A DNA stretch of 64,000 bases, from positions 3,658,001 through 3,722,000 of the forward strand of contig NZ_CP147776.1 of NCBI RefSeq assembly GCF_037300705.1. Reading direction: 5' to 3'. Every line of letters starts with the position of its first letter. Position 1 is the stretch's first letter. Position numbers and translations under genes: made by a program. Below, one piece after another: positions 60,736-64,000 of this stretch. Source of the stretch: Massilia sp. W12. Lineage in GTDB: Bacteria; Pseudomonadota; Gammaproteobacteria; Burkholderiales; Burkholderiaceae_D. Under the pieces are notes generated by a model, which was given only the letters and a program-made list of their open reading frames with translations, was not told the DNA's origin and did not search any database.

Positions 60736-62520
60736 TCAAGGCCGGGGGCAAACCCGATTCCTGCCTTGCTTTTTGGCTTGATACATCGCTTCATCCGCCG
60801 CCTGAATCAAGGTCGCGGCATTGTCGCTCGCACGTAAATCCGCCACACCGGCGGAAAATGTGACCTGAAAATCGCTGTCTTGCGCATGATGTCGTATTTT
60901 TGCAAATACCTCACGCACGCTATCCACCACCATGCGCGCGGCTTCCACGCTTGTGTCGGGCATGATCAGCAAAAATTCTTCACCGCCGTAGCGGCCCAAA
61001 ATATCAACCCGGCGCAAATGCTGCCACATCAAGCGGGCCAGCGTGCGCAACACATGATCGCCCACTGGATGCCCCCAGCTGTCATTGATCTGCTTGAAGT
61101 GATCGATATCCAACATCGCCACGGATAATGGCGTCGTATTGCGGCGCGCCCGCTGCACTTCCCTGTCAAGCATGTCTTTGATGCTGGAATGTTTGTACAG
61201 CCCGGTCAAACTGTCGCGCAAAATCAATTCACGCAATTTGCGGTAACGTGAAACACGGCTGCAGATTGCCGAGGTCAATTGCGCCCCGTCTATCGGCTTG
61301 CAGAGAAACTCATCGCCGCCGATGGCGAGCGCATCACGCTGGCGCAACTCATCACGTTCGGTTGACAGATAAACAATCGGCACATCGAGATAGACATTGT
61401 CTTGCCGCAATATGCGCGCCAGCTCCAATCCGGTGCAGTGCGGCATATACATATCCATCAAAACCAGTTCAGGCCGGAATTCCATCATTTCCTGCAGCAA
61501 ACCGGAGGGATCTGACAAGAGGCGGACATGCATGCCAGCCTGCGCCAACAGCTGCTCATGATATTCGGCGCACACCGGATCATCATCAATCACCAGGATG
61601 CGGCAAGGCTGGCGCGGGCCCAGTTCGCACAACTCGTCCAATTTTTCCGATAGCGCGGTCAAATCAGCGGGTTTGCTGAAATAGGATTCGATCCCGGCGC
61701 GCGCCGCTGCAAGTCTGGCGCTGAAATCACTCTCTGCAGCAATAAAGAGGGAGGGAATATTGATCTGTAAGTTTTTTTTAATCCGCCCAAGCGCCTGCGC
61801 CACTGCGATGGCTTGCGCATTCCCGTCTGTGTCCAGAATAAGGCACTGCGGACGCCGGGCCTGAATTGCGGCGCTGCATGTCTGTTCACTGTCGCAAAAC
61901 TCGACTTGATAGCCAAACAACTCCAGATGGTTGATGATTTCTTGATGCGCCGGGCTGGCGTGCTGACGCCACAACAAAATCAGGCGGCTGGGCGCAAGCG
62001 GATTTTGCGTCGCCACGTCGTCTTGCGCCGGGCAATCCACATCTGAGGCTTGGGTTGCGGGCGGGGCAGGCCCGGCTGAACTGTCCACCGTTGCCGAATC
62101 CGGCACAGTCAGCGCAGCCGCTGGGGCCGCCTCTGCGTCCGGCGAGACGCCCATTTGGTGTGGATCTGACCTGACTTGCGCCATGAACTGTTGCAAATTG
62201 GCGCGCAATTGATTGATCTCTGCAGGCAAAGGCGCAGCTGATTCCTGCAAAGCCTTGATCGCCAATTCCAAAACCGCCGCATGCTCGCCCAATACCGCAA
62301 AACCAAAGGTGCCGGCAGTGCCGGCCAGGGTGTGCAATACGCGGTGCAACTCTGCCAATGCGCCTGCAAGCGGCTCGCCGCTGTGCTGCGCTGCATCCAT
62401 TTGCATTAACCCGCTTTCAATTTGCGCCAGGCGGTCAGACAAGCCTGTGAGAAACCGCGCCTCCAGCTGGCGCAGCTTCACGGCCAGCGCCTGCTCCATT
62501 GAAAGCGGGGTGTCAGTCAT
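60736..62520 (-). CDS. Hpt-REC-REC-GGDEF diguanylate cyclase
   Basis: This is a 594-residue cytoplasmic signalling protein. An N-terminal Hpt-like domain has H63 (RVLHTLAGTAGTFG). A diverged receiver-like domain (about 175-295) is followed by a canonical receiver (about 305-425: ILVIDDDPVC, phosphoacceptor in LVLMDMYMPHCTG, Lys in LCKPIDG). The C-terminal GGDEF domain has DSLTGLYKHSSI, LDIDHFKQIND, the intact active site GRYGGEEF and an RxxD inhibitory site (RRVD). It should make c-di-GMP under phosphorelay control. Its start overlaps the CheY-like gene (ATGA), and the hybrid kinase lies before that, so the three form one pathway. Confidence 0.92.
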   Translation of the reverse strand: MTDTPLSMEQALAVKLRQLEARFLTGLSDRLAQIESGLMQMDAAQHSGEPLAGALAELHRVLHTLAGTAGTFGFAVLGEHAAVLELAIKALQESAAPLPAEINQLRANLQQFMAQVRSDPHQMGVSPDAEAAPAAALTVPDSATVDSSAGPAPPATQASDVDCPAQDDVATQNPLAPSRLILLWRQHASPAHQEIINHLELFGYQVEFCDSEQTCSAAIQARRPQCLILDTDGNAQAIAVAQALGRIKKNLQINIPSLFIAAESDFSARLAAARAGIESYFSKPADLTALSEKLDELCELGPRQPCRILVIDDDPVCAEYHEQLLAQAGMHVRLLSDPSGLLQEMMEFRPELVLMDMYMPHCTGLELARILRQDNVYLDVPIVYLSTERDELRQRDALAIGGDEFLCKPIDGAQLTSAICSRVSRYRKLRELILRDSLTGLYKHSSIKDMLDREVQRARRNTTPLSVAMLDIDHFKQINDSWGHPVGDHVLRTLARLMWQHLRRVDILGRYGGEEFLLIMPDTSVEAARMVVDSVREVFAKIRHHAQDSDFQVTFSAGVADLRASDNAATLIQAADEAMYQAKKQGRNRVCPRP

Positions 62521-62903
62521 GCCACCTGCTCCCAGTGCTTGCGCACGGTTTCGGCCAAACTCATGGGGTCAAACGGTTTATTGATGACCGCAATCGCGCC
62601 CAGCGCCAAATATGAGGAGACTTCCGCCGCCTGCACCTTGGCGGTCATAAAAATCACCGGCGTATTGCGGGTATTGTCGAGCTTGCGCAACTCGCCCAGG
62701 GTGGTCGGGCCATCCATCTCGGGCATCATGACGTCGAGCAGAATCAAATCCGGCTTCATATTTGCGGCAGCGCTGATCGCCTCATGACCTGAGCTGCACA
62801 CTTTCAGATCAAAGCCGCCCACTTGCGCAAGGGCGATTTCGGCCACAAATTGAATATCCGGATCATCTTCGACATATAAAATCGTTTTCAGGTTTGCACT
62901 CAT
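62517..62903 (-). CDS. Single-domain response regulator (CheY-like)
   Basis: This is a 128-residue lone receiver domain. The acidic pair is in LYVEDDPDI, the phosphoacceptor is D57 in LILLDVMMPEMDG, followed by Thr in VIFMTAK and Lys in INKPFDP. There is no output domain, so it probably shuttles phosphate between the adjacent hybrid kinase and the Hpt domain of the cyclase. Its stop codon overlaps the cyclase start by 4 bp, and the hybrid kinase gene ends 21 bp upstream. Confidence 0.93.
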   Translation of the reverse strand: MSANLKTILYVEDDPDIQFVAEIALAQVGGFDLKVCSSGHEAISAAANMKPDLILLDVMMPEMDGPTTLGELRKLDNTRNTPVIFMTAKVQAAEVSSYLALGAIAVINKPFDPMSLAETVRKHWEQVA

Positions 62904-62924
62904 AGCTTCCTCAAGTAGGCAATA

Positions 62925-64000
62925 TCAGCCTGCCGCCTGGCGCAGCATCGGGCTGATCAATTTTTGCAAGAGCGCCAGCAGAGATTCATTACTGGTGTCG
63001 GACTTGATCAGTGCAGCCTCCACCCTTTGCGCCACCTCCTGACTGACAGCAACGCTGGACAACAAAACCACAGAAGCATTGCGGTTGCGTTCTGGCAGCC
63101 GGGCCAGCAATTCCGCTCCTGAGTTACCCTGTACATCCAAATCCAGCAATATCAGCGCAAAGGAATAATCGCTCAGTAAATCTTGCGCCTCCAGCAAGTT
63201 GCTGGCGTGCATGACTTTGAAGCTGCGTTGCAGCATCGCCTCCAGATCATGCTGCTTATCGGTGAGTTCTCCGACATACAGTATGTGCGGGATGCCGTGG
63301 ATATCCCGCACTCTTTGCAGAGCCTGCAGCAAGCGCTCCTCAGAAAATGGTTTGCTGATCCAATCCAGCACGCCGAAAGCGCGTCCGCGCGCTTGTTGCG
63401 GCGCGTCGCCCGCATGTGCGGAAACGACGATCACCGCCAAATCATGTAATGCGGGTTGTTTGCGCACCCAGCCCAATAAAGACAAGCCGTCTTCCCCCGG
63501 CAAGGCCAAGTCCAGCGTCAGCGCCTGATAAGGATGGGCCAGCAACATGCGCCGGGCCTGAGCCGCATCGGATGCGATATCCGCCATAATCGCGGCCTGG
63601 CTCAGATACATGCTCAGCAAGCGCGCCACGTCGGGGTCATCTTCGCAGATCAACACCTGGGCATCCTGGGTGAACTGTGGCGGCGCAATGTTTACGCGCG
63701 GCAACTCAACCCAAAAGGTACTGCCCTGCCCGACCGTGCTTTGAAAGCCGATATTGCCGCGCAAACGTTCGACAATCGCCTTGGAAATATTCAAACCCAA
63801 GCCGGTCCCGCCTTTGCTGCGGGTGTCGGAAGAATCCGCCTGGGCGAATTTTTTGAAAATGCGCGCCTGGAATTCTTCTGGAATGCCATCCCCGCGATCC
63901 ATGACGCTGATGCGCACCATATCATCCAGCGCTTCGAGCCTGAGACTGACCACGCCGCCAGCGGGTGAAAATTTAATCGCATTTGACAGTAAATTGAGCA
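62925..64000 (-). CDS. Hybrid sensor histidine kinase, C-terminal part (5' end outside window)
   Basis: About 358 C-terminal residues are visible. The frame is open to the window edge, so the gene begins to the right; an internal GTG at 63953 is not the start. The visible part begins in the kinase N box (LLSNAIKFSPAGG), then G1 MDRGDGIPEE, F box and G2 GGTGLGLNISKA. Two receiver domains follow: one with VLICEDDPDVA and TLDLALPGEDG, and a second, diverged one with LILLDLDVQGNSG. The sensor and H box are missing. It probably feeds the downstream CheY-like regulator and the Hpt-GGDEF protein. Confidence 0.92.
   Translation of the reverse strand, partial: LNLLSNAIKFSPAGGVVSLRLEALDDMVRISVMDRGDGIPEEFQARIFKKFAQADSSDTRSKGGTGLGLNISKAIVERLRGNIGFQSTVGQGSTFWVELPRVNIAPPQFTQDAQVLICEDDPDVARLLSMYLSQAAIMADIASDAAQARRMLLAHPYQALTLDLALPGEDGLSLLGWVRKQPALHDLAVIVVSAHAGDAPQQARGRAFGVLDWISKPFSEERLLQALQRVRDIHGIPHILYVGELTDKQHDLEAMLQRSFKVMHASNLLEAQDLLSDYSFALILLDLDVQGNSGAELLARLPERNRNASVVLLSSVAVSQEVAQRVEAALIKSDTSNESLLALLQKLISPMLRQAAG

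Noticed and set aside
1-64000. tRNA or rRNA genes, insertion sequences, prophage or attachment sites
   Set aside because: None were recognised. Gaps are short, no transposase or integrase motifs appear, and no cloverleaf-like segment was noticed; a tRNA scan was not possible.

Overview
The window looks like chromosome from a moderately GC-rich betaproteobacterium of the order Burkholderiales. The evidence is a Ralstonia-type phcBSRQ quorum-sensing operon, a LuxI / RsaM-like / LuxR cassette, a narK1-narK2 pair, a PEP-CTERM protein, a yhdP-nitrilase-tldD operon, and the style of the ABC and TonB genes. The family cannot be fixed from sequence alone. I see no rRNA, tRNA, CRISPR array, insertion sequence or prophage. 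Almost every stretch is either a real gene or a short regulatory gap. Most long overlapping frames are antisense shadows caused by strong codon bias.

Layout. 1-2145 (minus): two NarK-type nitrate/nitrite carriers, the second cut by the window edge. 2413-4877: a DUF4288-like gene, then soxR facing a SoxR-type promoter that drives a 45-residue ORF and a questin-oxidase-like gene. 5026-6187: a PEP-CTERM exported protein and a MAPEG membrane protein. 6338-22558: a peptide-uptake locus. A minus-strand operon carries two family 5 binding proteins, an exported M3 oligopeptidase, two permeases and a double ATPase. It is divergent from two large TonB-dependent receptors. 22684-24066: DAHP synthase (aroG) behind a complete attenuator with a Phe/Tyr-rich leader peptide. 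24357-30821: tldD, a nitrilase-family amidase and yhdP. 30985-40116: glnE, a SirB-like gene, a GH114-like lipoprotein, mltD, fabI and an rhlE-type helicase. 40308-45626: a degenerate receiver-TPR protein, a reprolysin-like metalloprotease and ppx/gppA.

45692-56514 is the communication region. A phcB-phcS-phcR-phcQ operon (predicted 3-hydroxy fatty acid methyl ester signalling) may run on into a 91-residue ORF, ndh-2 and a diguanylate-cyclase-like gene whose GGDEF motif is GGAGF. Next to it lies an AHL cassette (luxI, RsaM/DUF4902-like gene, luxR) with two 16-bp lux boxes at nearly identical distances from their putative -10 elements. 56793-64000 holds a coupled cheZ-cheA pair without other che genes, a cold-shock gene with a long leader, and an Hpt-REC-REC-GGDEF / CheY / hybrid-kinase cluster running off the right edge.

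The most interesting items are the aroG attenuator, the SoxR-driven questin-oxidase-like module, the two unrelated quorum-sensing circuits side by side, and the outer-membrane-to-cytoplasm peptide scavenging locus. Functions are read from motifs and family memory; no searches were run.
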